Of a DNA stretch of 7,406 bases, positions 1 to 5,490 are shown in pieces. Positions within the stretch are counted from its first letter, which is position 1, and each line of letters begins with the position of its first letter. Origin of the DNA: Candidatus Bathyarchaeota archaeon (GTDB taxonomy: Archaea; Thermoproteota; Bathyarchaeia; RBG-16-48-13; GCA-020355125); contig DAOVBJ010000043.1 in the NCBI GenBank assembly GCA_030670615.1, positions 1 through 7,406 on the forward strand, written 5' to 3'. The notes beneath the pieces were generated by a model. It ran no database searches. It was not told the DNA's origin and was given only the letters and a program-made list of their open reading frames with translations. A program made the position numbers and the translations under genes.

Positions 1-830
1 ATCTCCTCTTCACTCACTAAGACAAAGTCATCGAGCATGCGTCTCATGATCTGAAGTGGCAGCTGGAAAGGCGCCCTGGTGGCAAGGCCTTCAGCGAAGG
101 TGTCTGCTGACTCCGTCTCAACCCATTTTCCACTCTTCCACGAGAGATAAACGGATGACGCCTTCATGGCTTGGACGCCCACTACTCTCACCTCGGGGTT
201 TACGTGTTTGGCCACGATGCAGGCAGCTGACGCACCACTTCCTCCACCAACGGGCACTATAATCGTGTCGATGTCTGGCTCATCCTCCATTATCTCCAGA
301 TAGAGGGTTCCCACCCCCGAGATTAGAAGCGGCTCGTTCCCTGAGTGCACGTATCTATACCCTTCCCGCTTTGACGCCTTCTCAATCCAGACTCTCGCCT
401 CGTCAAAGTCCTTCCCATGAAAAGCGACATCGCCGCCCAGCTTCCGTATCGCATCAACCTTAAGCGGGTTAGAGGCTTCAGGCATCGCGATAATCGCCTT
501 CACTCCGAAGAGCTGGGCGGCGTATGCGATGGACTGCCCGTGGTTCCCAGTTGAGGCGGTGGCGACCCCCCATCGCCTCTCCTCCTCGCTCAGGGACGCC
601 ATGAGGTTGACGCCTCCTCTGACCTTGAAGGCGCCTGTGATTTGGAGGTTCTCGTATTTGACATAGGCGTCGAATCCCAGGGCGTGTGAGAGCTTCATTG
701 ATCGGAGAAAGGGTGTTCTGAGCAAGTGTCTTGAGACTATCTCCCTGGCTTTGTAGACCTCGCTGATCGTTGGTTCTCTAAGCACAGCTTCTTCATCCTT
801 ACGGTTTGATGAGATCAAGTCTTCATTCAC
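1..830 (-). CDS. Threonine/serine dehydratase-family PLP enzyme (partial, C-terminus off the window)
   Basis: Fold-type II pyridoxal-phosphate enzyme, most like threonine ammonia-lyase, which converts threonine to 2-oxobutanoate and ammonia in the cytosol. About 276 residues are visible and the frame is still open at the edge. Counting from GTG at 830, the Schiff-base lysine is K69 in GAFKVRGG, the substrate/cofactor loop is STGNHGQ (93-99), and the phosphate-binding glycine loop is VPVGGGSG (192-199). SGVGTLYLEI (171-180) is also typical of the family. An in-frame TAG at 879-881 bounds the gene. Possible starts are GTG 830, TTG 818 and GTG 785; the last follows AAGGATG but leaves almost no N-terminal extension. 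The GGGSG loop differs from the GGGGL of classical IlvA/TdcB, so substrate choice (threonine, serine or another hydroxy amino acid) is open. Any C-terminal regulatory domain would lie outside the window. Confidence 0.9.
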   Translation of the reverse strand, partial: MNEDLISSNRKDEEAVLREPTISEVYKAREIVSRHLLRTPFLRSMKLSHALGFDAYVKYENLQITGAFKVRGGVNLMASLSEEERRWGVATASTGNHGQSIAYAAQLFGVKAIIAMPEASNPLKVDAIRKLGGDVAFHGKDFDEARVWIEKASKREGYRYVHSGNEPLLISGVGTLYLEIMEDEPDIDTIIVPVGGGSGASAACIVAKHVNPEVRVVGVQAMKASSVYLSWKSGKWVETESADTFAEGLATRAPFQLPLQIMRRMLDDFVLVSEEE

Positions 831-1127
831 TTCGTCGCTTATTCGTTCAGTAACGTCGTGTTGAACCCTTTTTTCTGTCTAGGTGGACGGAGTTGCTCTG
901 CTCAGGGCTTTCTGATGAGGCAGAAGACTCCTGGAGGATACAATTCCCTTTCATCCTGCTCTATGACTTTGGGCGGATATAGGGTTATCGCAGAGGTCTT
1001 GAAGGTTTTAGGTGTTGGACGGAGGCCATTAAATAACCTTATTTGTACGAAGCCTTTTGTAGTAGGTGTGCCTTACCCTTTTGCCTTCAGGTGTAGAGAG
1101 CCTAATCAAAGGAAGTTTTGATAGTCC
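831..1127. other. Divergent intergenic region between the PLP enzyme and trm1
   Basis: I recognise no gene here. A plus-strand open frame at 858-1121 gives a composition-biased translation with no family likeness. ATTAAATAA at 1028-1036 is a TATA-like element about 95 bp before the trm1 start and would place a plus-strand transcript start near 1060. For the minus-strand PLP gene, the complement of the GGATATAGG stretch near 975-983 is a weak TATA candidate. No tRNA-like cloverleaf or T-loop motif was seen. Confidence 0.4.
1028..1036 (+). promoter_or_regulatory. Candidate TATA box for trm1
   Basis: ATTAAATAA is the best archaeal box-A-like sequence upstream of trm1. It would give a 5' leader of roughly 65 nt. 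It is a motif-by-eye call in a region with several AT-rich stretches. Confidence 0.3.
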
Positions 1128-2366
1128 TTGAAAAATCAATCGAGACATCAGGTAGAACAGGTCTTCCCCTTTTCAACAGAGGCCTTGAGGGAGGCCTCTG
1201 CAGTCCTTCTTGTTCCTCGCCTTGAAACCTATTTCAAGGGGCGACGGGAGTACATTCCGTCGAGGACTCCTGTGTTCTATAATCCACTCATGGCTTTCAA
1301 TCGAGACCTTGCTGTCCTTGCAATACGGGTGTATCAGCGGAGAATTCAACGCAGCCTGGATGTCTGTGAACCCTTTACCGGATGCGGGGTTCGAGGAATC
1401 CGATTTGCGAAGGAAGTGCAAAACGTGAATCACATCGTGTTAAACGACTTAAATCCACAAGCCATCAACTTGACGCGGTTTAACGTGGAGCGGAATGGTC
1501 TTTCTGAGGAGATCACGATACAGCAAATGGACGCCCACGCTCTTATGAGTAGTCACGCCCGTCCAAAGAAACGGTTTGACGTGATCGACCTTGACCCCTT
1601 CGGCTCTCCCTCTCCCTTCCTTGACTCTGCTGTTAGAGCGATAAAAAAAGGGGGGCTCCTCGCTTTAACCGCAACCGACATGGCACCCCTTTGCGGAGTT
1701 AAGCCTTCAGCCTGCGTACGGAAGTACCTGGGTAAGCCTTTGCGGACAGAGTATTGCCACGAAGTTGCTGTACGACTTTTACTCAACTCCCTTGTCCTCG
1801 CCGCTGCCAAACACGACCTTGGAGTAACTGTCTTCTTCAGTCACAGCACCGACCATTACATCCGGGTGTACACTCAGATCCTTCATGGGGCACAGAAGGC
1901 GAACGACGCAATTGGAAGGCTGGGCTACCTCGTTCACTGCTTTCACTGTCTGAACAGAAAGTGGACTATAGGCCTATCGAATTTTCCACCTCGCACTTGT
2001 GCTGTTTGCGGTGGAGAAATGGCGGTGGCAGGGCCTCTCTGGATGGACAGCCTCTTCGACAGCGACTTCTGTAGGGAAATGCTTGAAGAAGCAAGGTCAG
2101 TGGAGCTGGGTGACCGGAGACGGGTTTTACGGCTTTTAAACGTGATTTTAACAGAAGTCGGTGGCCCCCCAACCTATTATGTGGTCGACAAGATCAGCAA
2201 AAACCTTGGTTTGCCTGGCTTGTCAAAGGCAGCCCTCATCGAGAAACTTATTGAACATGGCTTTCACGCGACGGAAACCCACTTCAATCCGAGAGGAATA
2301 CGGTCAGACGCGCCAATCGATTGTGTTAAACGGTTTGCTGAAGCCCTCTCCATCCACGCTTCTTGA
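1128..2366 (+). CDS. trm1: tRNA (guanine(26)-N2)-dimethyltransferase Trm1
   Basis: SAM-dependent enzyme that methylates N2 of guanine 26 of tRNA, at the D-stem/anticodon-stem junction, once or twice. The 412 residues are slightly longer than typical archaeal Trm1 (about 380). The N-terminal signature VFYNPLMAFNRDL is present. The SAM-binding motif runs D78 to A94 (GCGVRGIRFA), the acidic ribose-contact region is NDLNP (106-110), and the catalytic loop is DLDPFGSP (D154-P161). TATDMAPLCGV follows, as in the family. The C-terminal half carries a four-cysteine zinc site, C271/C274 and C291/C294, in CFHC and CAVC. The start is TTG at 1128, which keeps the conserved FPFSTEALREAS lead-in; AAGGAAG lies 12 nt upstream, a rather distant ribosome site. 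The gene converges with rlmE and stands alone on its strand. Confidence 0.95.
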   Translation: MKNQSRHQVEQVFPFSTEALREASAVLLVPRLETYFKGRREYIPSRTPVFYNPLMAFNRDLAVLAIRVYQRRIQRSLDVCEPFTGCGVRGIRFAKEVQNVNHIVLNDLNPQAINLTRFNVERNGLSEEITIQQMDAHALMSSHARPKKRFDVIDLDPFGSPSPFLDSAVRAIKKGGLLALTATDMAPLCGVKPSACVRKYLGKPLRTEYCHEVAVRLLLNSLVLAAAKHDLGVTVFFSHSTDHYIRVYTQILHGAQKANDAIGRLGYLVHCFHCLNRKWTIGLSNFPPRTCAVCGGEMAVAGPLWMDSLFDSDFCREMLEEARSVELGDRRRVLRLLNVILTEVGGPPTYYVVDKISKNLGLPGLSKAALIEKLIEHGFHATETHFNPRGIRSDAPIDCVKRFAEALSIHAS

Positions 2367-2389
2367 ACTTCCACGACGTCAAGCATTAG

Positions 2390-2406
2390 GACGCTCTGTG
2401 AGCGTC
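2390..2406. terminator. Perfect 7-bp hairpin after trm1
   Basis: GACGCTC-TGT-GAGCGTC forms a perfect 7-bp stem with a 3-nt loop, 24 nt past the trm1 stop. No T-run follows on either strand, so it is not a canonical intrinsic terminator. It could stabilise the 3' end of the trm1 mRNA or that of the opposing transcript. A second, weaker stem, GGTCC-(7 nt)-GGACC, lies about 70 bp further on. Confidence 0.4.
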
Positions 2407-2428
2407 TGCATGAAGGCGTCTGCTCCGA

Positions 2429-2641
2429 TTAAAATTCCGACTGAAAACTGTGACTTGAGAACCATGTCGGGGAGCGGTCCCTGAAAAGGACCTCAAATGC
2501 TTTAGTCTGAGTGCCTTCTGACATGGACTTGTTAACTTTCTGTAGATCCTCTGTGACACGATAGCCATGATGATATGTCCATCCTCGACGAACGCCGTAT
2601 AATGCGTAGGTCAATACTTCCCGAGAGAGGCTATTTACCAC
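2429..2641 (-). CDS. Hypothetical 70-residue ORF overlapping the rlmE end
   Basis: A GTG-started frame of 70 codons overlaps the last 11 bp of rlmE, in another reading frame, and fills most of the rlmE-trm1 gap. The translation begins MVNSLSREVLTYALYG, contains several aromatics and charged residues, and has no family signature, membrane segment or cysteine motif that I recognise. No good ribosome binding site precedes the GTG; a TTG nine codons in follows GGGAAG. The 2390-2406 hairpin lies just past its end. It may be a translationally coupled small protein or chance open sequence; I lean toward chance. Confidence 0.25.
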   Translation of the reverse strand: MVNSLSREVLTYALYGVRRGWTYHHGYRVTEDLQKVNKSMSEGTQTKAFEVLFRDRSPTWFSSHSFQSEF

Positions 2642-3287
2642 CGTTTAAGTTGAATCCCCGTGCAACGATGTAGACTTCCGCGCTTCTCTTTCTACTCGCT
2701 TTTGGCTTGACGATCTTCACAGAGCGAAATCTGGCTTTCACCTCATCCAACAACTCCTTGAAAGATTCGCCTTGGAAGGCTTTTACGAGGAGGTTTCCCC
2801 CTCTGCGAAGAAGGACTCGCGCTAGCTCCACGGATTTTCTCGCCAACTCCATTTGTCTGGCGTGATCCACTTCCCAGATACCTGAGAGGTTGGGGGAGAC
2901 ATCAGATACAACCACATCTGCCTTTCTTGGAAGCTTTTCCCGAATCTCACCTTCTTCTAAACGGGTTATGTCGCCCAGGAGGATCTTCACATTTGACCAC
3001 GAAAACGCTTTGATGGGCTTCAGGTCGACGCCCAAGACAAAGCCCTCCTCACCGACCAATATTCTCGCCCCTTGAATCCATCCTCCGGGAAAAGAACCCA
3101 AATCCACCACTACGTCCCCAGTCTTAATGAGGTCATGAGGCTTTGAGATCTGGAAGAGCTTGTAGGTTGCCCGACTCCTGAATCCGTCTTCTTTTGCACG
3201 GCGGTGGTACGTGTCATACTTCCTTTCTCTGAGCCACTTCTTCGTCAAACCTTTTTCACATCCGACTCGATACTTCTTTCCTAGCAC
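2631..3287 (-). CDS. rlmE: RlmE/FtsJ-family RNA 2'-O-methyltransferase
   Basis: SAM-dependent 2'-O-ribose methyltransferase of the FtsJ/RrmJ family. Bacterial RlmE modifies U2552 in the A-loop of 23S rRNA; archaeal members are assigned by similarity, though a Trm7-like tRNA role cannot be excluded. The K-D-K-E catalytic tetrad is complete: K43 in SRATYKL, D129 in VSDVSPN, K169 in LLVKAFQG and E204 in SAEVYIVA. The SAM loop reads DLGSFPGGW (62-70) where the family usually has DLGAAPGGW. The 218 residues correspond to the catalytic domain alone, with no C-terminal TRAM domain. The GTG at 3287 follows GGGATGA closely. TTG at 3248, preceded by GGATGTG, would begin MTKKWLRERK, which fits the usual archaeal N-terminus better and gives 205 residues. 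Confidence 0.93.
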   Translation of the reverse strand: MLGKKYRVGCEKGLTKKWLRERKYDTYHRRAKEDGFRSRATYKLFQISKPHDLIKTGDVVVDLGSFPGGWIQGARILVGEEGFVLGVDLKPIKAFSWSNVKILLGDITRLEEGEIREKLPRKADVVVSDVSPNLSGIWEVDHARQMELARKSVELARVLLRRGGNLLVKAFQGESFKELLDEVKARFRSVKIVKPKASRKRSAEVYIVARGFNLNGGK

Positions 3288-3320
3288 TCATCCCTTGTTC
3301 TCTCCAGAGTACCAGCGGTC

Positions 3321-3335
3321 GATAAAGACTTTATC
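3321..3335 (-). promoter_or_regulatory. Palindromic TATA-like element upstream of rlmE
   Basis: GATAAAG-A-CTTTATC is a perfect 7+1+7 palindrome. Read on the minus strand, CTTTATC sits about 35-45 bp before the GTG at 3287, where an archaeal TATA box would place transcription near 3300. The symmetry could also be a regulator site overlapping the promoter. Confidence 0.4.
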
Positions 3336-3541
3336 CACTTTCGACGCGAAACTGGCTTACTTATTCGGAGATCCCTTCTTCTATCCAATCAATTGTGACT
3401 TATCAACAGACTTGGGGAAATACAAACGTTTGCGTTTCCACCACGTAATACTTACCCTGCTCATACGCCTTTTCCCCCAATAACGCTAGTTGAGGGAAAC
3501 CCTAGCGAGTCAGACGGCTTGTCACGAACGCAGTTCACTCT

Positions 3542-3646
3542 TCATACATCCAGTCTCCACATGTTCCTCTGATTAAGGGGAATCAAAGAGCCTTGGTACA
3601 CGTAGCGTCGAAGAGTCCTCCGCTTCTTATTCCGGTTCCCCTTCAC
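3542..3646 (-). CDS. Possible 34-residue basic peptide
   Basis: A GTG-initiated frame starts 14 nt after the stop of the fusion-protein gene and follows GGAGA at a short spacing. The peptide begins MKGNRNKKRRTLRRY and is strongly basic at its N-terminal half. I recognise no family. The ribosome-site-like bases lie inside the GTCTC/GAGAC hairpin, which would tend to occlude them. This is a weak candidate. Confidence 0.15.
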   Translation of the reverse strand: MKGNRNKKRRTLRRYVYQGSLIPLNQRNMWRLDV

Positions 3647-3659
3647 GTCTCTCCGAGAC
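3647..3659 (-). terminator. Hairpin abutting the stop codon of the fusion-protein gene
   Basis: On the minus strand GTCTC-GGA-GAGAC begins immediately after the TAA stop. The 5-bp stem is perfect but no T-run follows within 20 nt, so a terminator role is uncertain. Confidence 0.25.
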
Positions 3660-4745
3660 TTAAACGGTCTTTAGGAACTCACTCAAGTCTTCCTGCGTCG
3701 TAAAGTGTCGGGTGATATTTCTCTCGAGGAAGGGACTCATCTTTGATTCGGGCCAATAAATATACACGTCTTTACCATTATCATGGGCGTACTGCATCTC
3801 ACTATTCACTCCCGGCGAGTGAATACTAGGATCATAATAATCGACTACAATGAAGTCACTCTGGTCAATCAACTTGAAATCGGTGTTCACCGTTTGATCC
3901 AGCAGGAAGTCCCGAGCTTCACGAATCTCCTGGATCGAGACTTGAACATGTTCTTCCCTTCCATCCACCTTAAACGGGATCGCTATCTCGCTCTTCCCTT
4001 GCTTCTCCATGGCTTGAGCAGCAGTCTGCCAGCTAATGTCTCGGATGCTTAGGGGATCAAAGATCACGATTTCCTTCCTCAACTCGTCCCTGAAAGCTTC
4101 AACTTCTTTCACCTGCTCGGGGGTGGCGAAGGAGATGGGATAGCTCAAATACGCTTTTTTAACGTCTCGTTCGAAGGCGATTCGGTACATAGATTCAGGG
4201 GGATCCGAATAGAAGAGGAGGTAAAAATCCTTATTCTGGACCTCAGCAAAGGTCCTCGTTAACGCCATGTCCTCATCTCGCCAGATCAGGAGTTCTAAGA
4301 CACTGTGTTTTCCCCGCCAACCCTTCTGTAATTCGAGTCTGCCCTTGATCGAAAAAATCGTGTCCATCACGTTGAAGTAGATGTCAGGATTCAGCTTGGA
4401 GAGATAGGAGTAATCGAAGCCGTCGAAGATGTACTTCTTCCATCGGAAGCAGGCATGGGTCTCAATGATGGTGTGTTCCGCGTCATCAATCGTCCGCAAG
4501 ATGTCCTCAAACACCGACCACCGCAACGATCGCAAGGTAAACTGAGGCAGATCCAATATTTTTCCCTCCTCGATTGGGAAACCCCCTTCTTCCGCCTTCT
4601 GGTACATCATCCGACCTACATTCTTGATTTGAAGATCAATTCCCTTCTTCCGAGCCAAATCCCCCATGGACACAATTGCTTGCCGCCGTCCACTACCACT
4701 TATCCCCGTACAAACGATGATCAAGACATACCACACCAAAACCAT
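3660..4745 (-). CDS. P-loop kinase-like / nucleoside 2-deoxyribosyltransferase-like fusion protein
   Basis: A 361-residue soluble protein with two apparent domains. The N-terminal half opens like an adenylate-kinase/AAA NTPase, with a hydrophobic strand followed by TGISGSGRR (13-21), but arginine replaces the Walker-A lysine and the next Ser/Thr is also arginine. ETHACFRWKK (95-104) and KLNPDIYFNVMDTI (117-130) would be core kinase-like strands. From about residue 198 the protein changes character: AYLSYPIS, IVIFDPLSIRD, DFKLIDQSDFIVVDYYDP, then GVNSEMQYAHDNGKDVYIYW (312-331). This order matches nucleoside 2-deoxyribosyltransferase-like proteins, where the Glu (here E316) of the G-x-x-x-E-x-x-Y-A motif is the nucleophile. 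ATG at 4745 has no ribosome site; TTG at 4724 (L8) follows GGTG and would give a more natural MIIVCTG start. Reaction and substrate are unknown. I infer a nucleotide-sensing or nucleotide-processing role. Confidence 0.85.
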   Translation of the reverse strand: MVLVWYVLIIVCTGISGSGRRQAIVSMGDLARKKGIDLQIKNVGRMMYQKAEEGGFPIEEGKILDLPQFTLRSLRWSVFEDILRTIDDAEHTIIETHACFRWKKYIFDGFDYSYLSKLNPDIYFNVMDTIFSIKGRLELQKGWRGKHSVLELLIWRDEDMALTRTFAEVQNKDFYLLFYSDPPESMYRIAFERDVKKAYLSYPISFATPEQVKEVEAFRDELRKEIVIFDPLSIRDISWQTAAQAMEKQGKSEIAIPFKVDGREEHVQVSIQEIREARDFLLDQTVNTDFKLIDQSDFIVVDYYDPSIHSPGVNSEMQYAHDNGKDVYIYWPESKMSPFLERNITRHFTTQEDLSEFLKTV

Positions 4746-4777
4746 TCAAACATGGAAGATTATTGTCTCATATACCC

Positions 4778-4789
4778 TATAAGCTTATA
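4778..4789. promoter_or_regulatory. Palindromic TATA element, divergent promoter
   Basis: TATAAGCTTATA is a perfect 12-bp palindrome in the 75-bp gap between the fusion-protein gene (minus) and the decayed small gene (plus). It lies 33-44 bp before the minus-strand ATG and 32-43 bp before the plus-strand ATG at 4821, so the same box could serve both directions. A second TATA-like stretch, GGGTATATG, is adjacent on the minus strand (about 4769-4777). Confidence 0.45.
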
Positions 4790-4820
4790 CTAATAAACGC
4801 GATGAGACGAGGCTTTGGCA

Positions 4821-5059
4821 ATGAGCAAAAACATCCTCTACGTCATCAAAAGGGATAAATCTCAGGCGAAGTCATAAAAATTCTTGAGTCCTCGCACATC
4901 AACTTCCAACAAGTCACCATTGAATTAGACGGCCTTGGTAAATTCATGTGGAGAGACACCCGCGCCTTTGAGGTCTCCTCCCTCTGAACTGCTACCAACA
5001 TTTATTGTGGACTCGGAGAAATCTCAAAATTTGCGCGAATAACCTGTTCAAACCGATAA
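4821..5059 (+). pseudogene. Decayed small protein gene, possibly thioredoxin-fold-like
   Basis: ATG at 4821 opens MSKNILYVIKRDKS and then hits TAA at 4875. Shifting frame at about 4863-4865 continues with GEVIKILESSHINF, a hydrophobic strand (QQVTIELDGLG), then FMWRDTRAFEVSSL to a TGA at 4985-4987. The same frame resumes with TATNIYCGLGEISKFA and ends at TAA 5057-5059. The pieces read as one protein of about 80 residues with one frameshift and one nonsense codon. The strand-helix-strand rhythm and the EVxxL...GLGEISKF ending recall glutaredoxin/thioredoxin-fold proteins, where the third residue is normally a cis-proline; there is no CxxC. That resemblance is by eye only. Pyrimidine-ending codons persist through all pieces. 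Sequencing error instead of true decay is possible for either lesion. Confidence 0.45.
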
Positions 5060-5216
5060 TATCGTTTTACCAAACATCCGGACGCTTCAATGCTCCTATC
5101 CCACATCCATCTTCCTCTCAGTTTTACCTCCATCGACCAAACAGAGGAGCTTAATTGAGAATCAGTATTCCCAGATTTTAACCGGAATCAGCTTCATCAA
5201 TCCCGTAGAAAACAGG
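5060..5216. other. Unassigned stretch downstream of the CooT-like gene
   Basis: No gene recognised. A plus-strand frame is open from 5043 to a TAG at 5229-5231 (TDNIVLPNIRTLQ near its beginning) but it has no ATG/GTG/TTG start; it may be a remnant of the same decayed locus or chance. CGATA-A-TATCG at 5054-5064 is a perfect 11-bp palindrome that overlaps the end of the decayed gene. Confidence 0.3.
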
Positions 5217-5396
5217 TCAATCCTTCTCTAGAACGATTTTCTCCGCAACAACGTTCACCTCAACGATGTGGCACCTCGAAAATCGCTTCGATTGACCCAA
5301 GATGTCCTTAAGGAGAAGCTCTCCTGCCTCAACTCTACAAAAAACGGCGTCCTCAAACACTCTTTCTCCATCAAGAAAAACCGTAAATTCACACAT
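5217..5396 (-). CDS. CooT-like small (nickel-binding family) protein
   Basis: A 59-residue protein starting MCEFTVFLDGERVFEDAV and ending IVEVNVVAEKIVLEKD. The layout matches the CooT family: Met-Cys start, short beta-strand with a DG turn, a D-V/A-x pattern, a central LLLKDILG segment and a final EV(N/D)V...IVL strand. In Rhodospirillum rubrum CooT binds nickel through Cys2 and helps mature carbon monoxide dehydrogenase; Cys2 is present here, with two further cysteines, C20 and C42. Many archaeal members are of unknown role, so nickel binding is inference. The ribosome site is excellent: GAGGGTGATGATC precedes the ATG, with GGGTGAT at 5402-5408 and a 5-nt spacer. The gene stands apart from pyrI, behind that gene's terminator, with its own promoter region. 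Its antisense strand is also open but has no family likeness. Confidence 0.78.
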   Translation of the reverse strand: MCEFTVFLDGERVFEDAVFCRVEAGELLLKDILGQSKRFSRCHIVEVNVVAEKIVLEKD

Positions 5397-5401
5397 CGAT
5401 C

Positions 5402-5410
5402 ATCACCCTC
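5402..5410 (-). promoter_or_regulatory. Strong Shine-Dalgarno site of the CooT-like gene
   Basis: The minus-strand sequence GAGGGTGATGATC closely follows the archaeal anti-Shine-Dalgarno complement (GGAGGTGATC). It ends 5 nt before the ATG at 5396. This decides the start and is the strongest ribosome site in the window. Confidence 0.7.
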
Positions 5411-5411
5411 A

Positions 5412-5454
5412 GATCAAGGGTGTGTCTGGAAAATAATTAACCTTTCCCTTGATC
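5412..5454. promoter_or_regulatory. 9-bp inverted repeat straddling the CooT-like gene's TATA region
   Basis: GATCAAGGG (5412-5420) and CCCTTGATC (5446-5454) are perfect inverted copies separated by 25 bp. The spacer contains AAAATAATTAA (5430-5440), which reads TTAATTATTTT on the minus strand and is the best TATA candidate for the CooT-like gene, placing transcription near 5410. The arms would flank the TBP/TFB site about three helical turns apart, as expected for a dimeric or looping repressor. As RNA the arms could also form a 9-bp stem if transcription begins further upstream. Confidence 0.5.
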
Positions 5455-5490
5455 AATGAGCTGTCGCATTGCGATTCTGTGAAGATTAAA

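Larger units (their letters stand above)
3288..3659. other. 372-bp gap between rlmE and the fusion-protein gene
   Basis: No recognised gene, tRNA or repeat array. It contains a palindromic TATA-like site (3321-3335), an inverted repeat CGCTAG...CTAGCG (3484-3489/3502-3507, with AGGG-AAA-CCCT nested inside), a small stem TGATT-AAGGGG-AATCA near 3573-3586, and a hairpin abutting the fusion gene's stop (3647-3659). Two short basic minus-strand frames, 34 codons (3542-3646) and 27 codons starting ATGAGC after GGGGGA, have ribosome-site-like sequences but no known family. Confidence 0.5.

Noticed and set aside
858..1121. 87-codon plus-strand frame between the PLP enzyme and trm1
   Set aside because: It begins inside the PLP gene's upstream region, has no ribosome site, and its translation has no domain or family likeness.
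2567..2575. ATGATGA, a C-box-like motif that could begin a C/D-box guide RNA
   Set aside because: No D box (CTGA) or internal C'/D' pair occurs within the next 60 nt, so a C/D RNA is not supported.
3211..3483. 90-codon plus-strand frame at the rlmE 5' end
   Set aside because: Its first third is the antisense of rlmE and the rest is rich in Phe/Leu/Pro with no ribosome site, typical of an antisense shadow.
4865..5000. Minus-strand frame opposite the decayed gene (starting MLVAVQREE)
   Set aside because: Low-complexity, mixed composition with no recognisable pattern, while the plus-strand fragments read as a continuous strand-helix protein.
5002..5133. 43-codon minus-strand frame starting MEVKLRGRW downstream of the CooT-like gene
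   Set aside because: No ribosome site and no family likeness; it lies opposite the better supported decayed plus-strand gene.
5268..5459. 63-codon plus-strand frame
   Set aside because: It is mostly the antisense of the CooT-like gene, whose own frame has a strong ribosome site and a family match.
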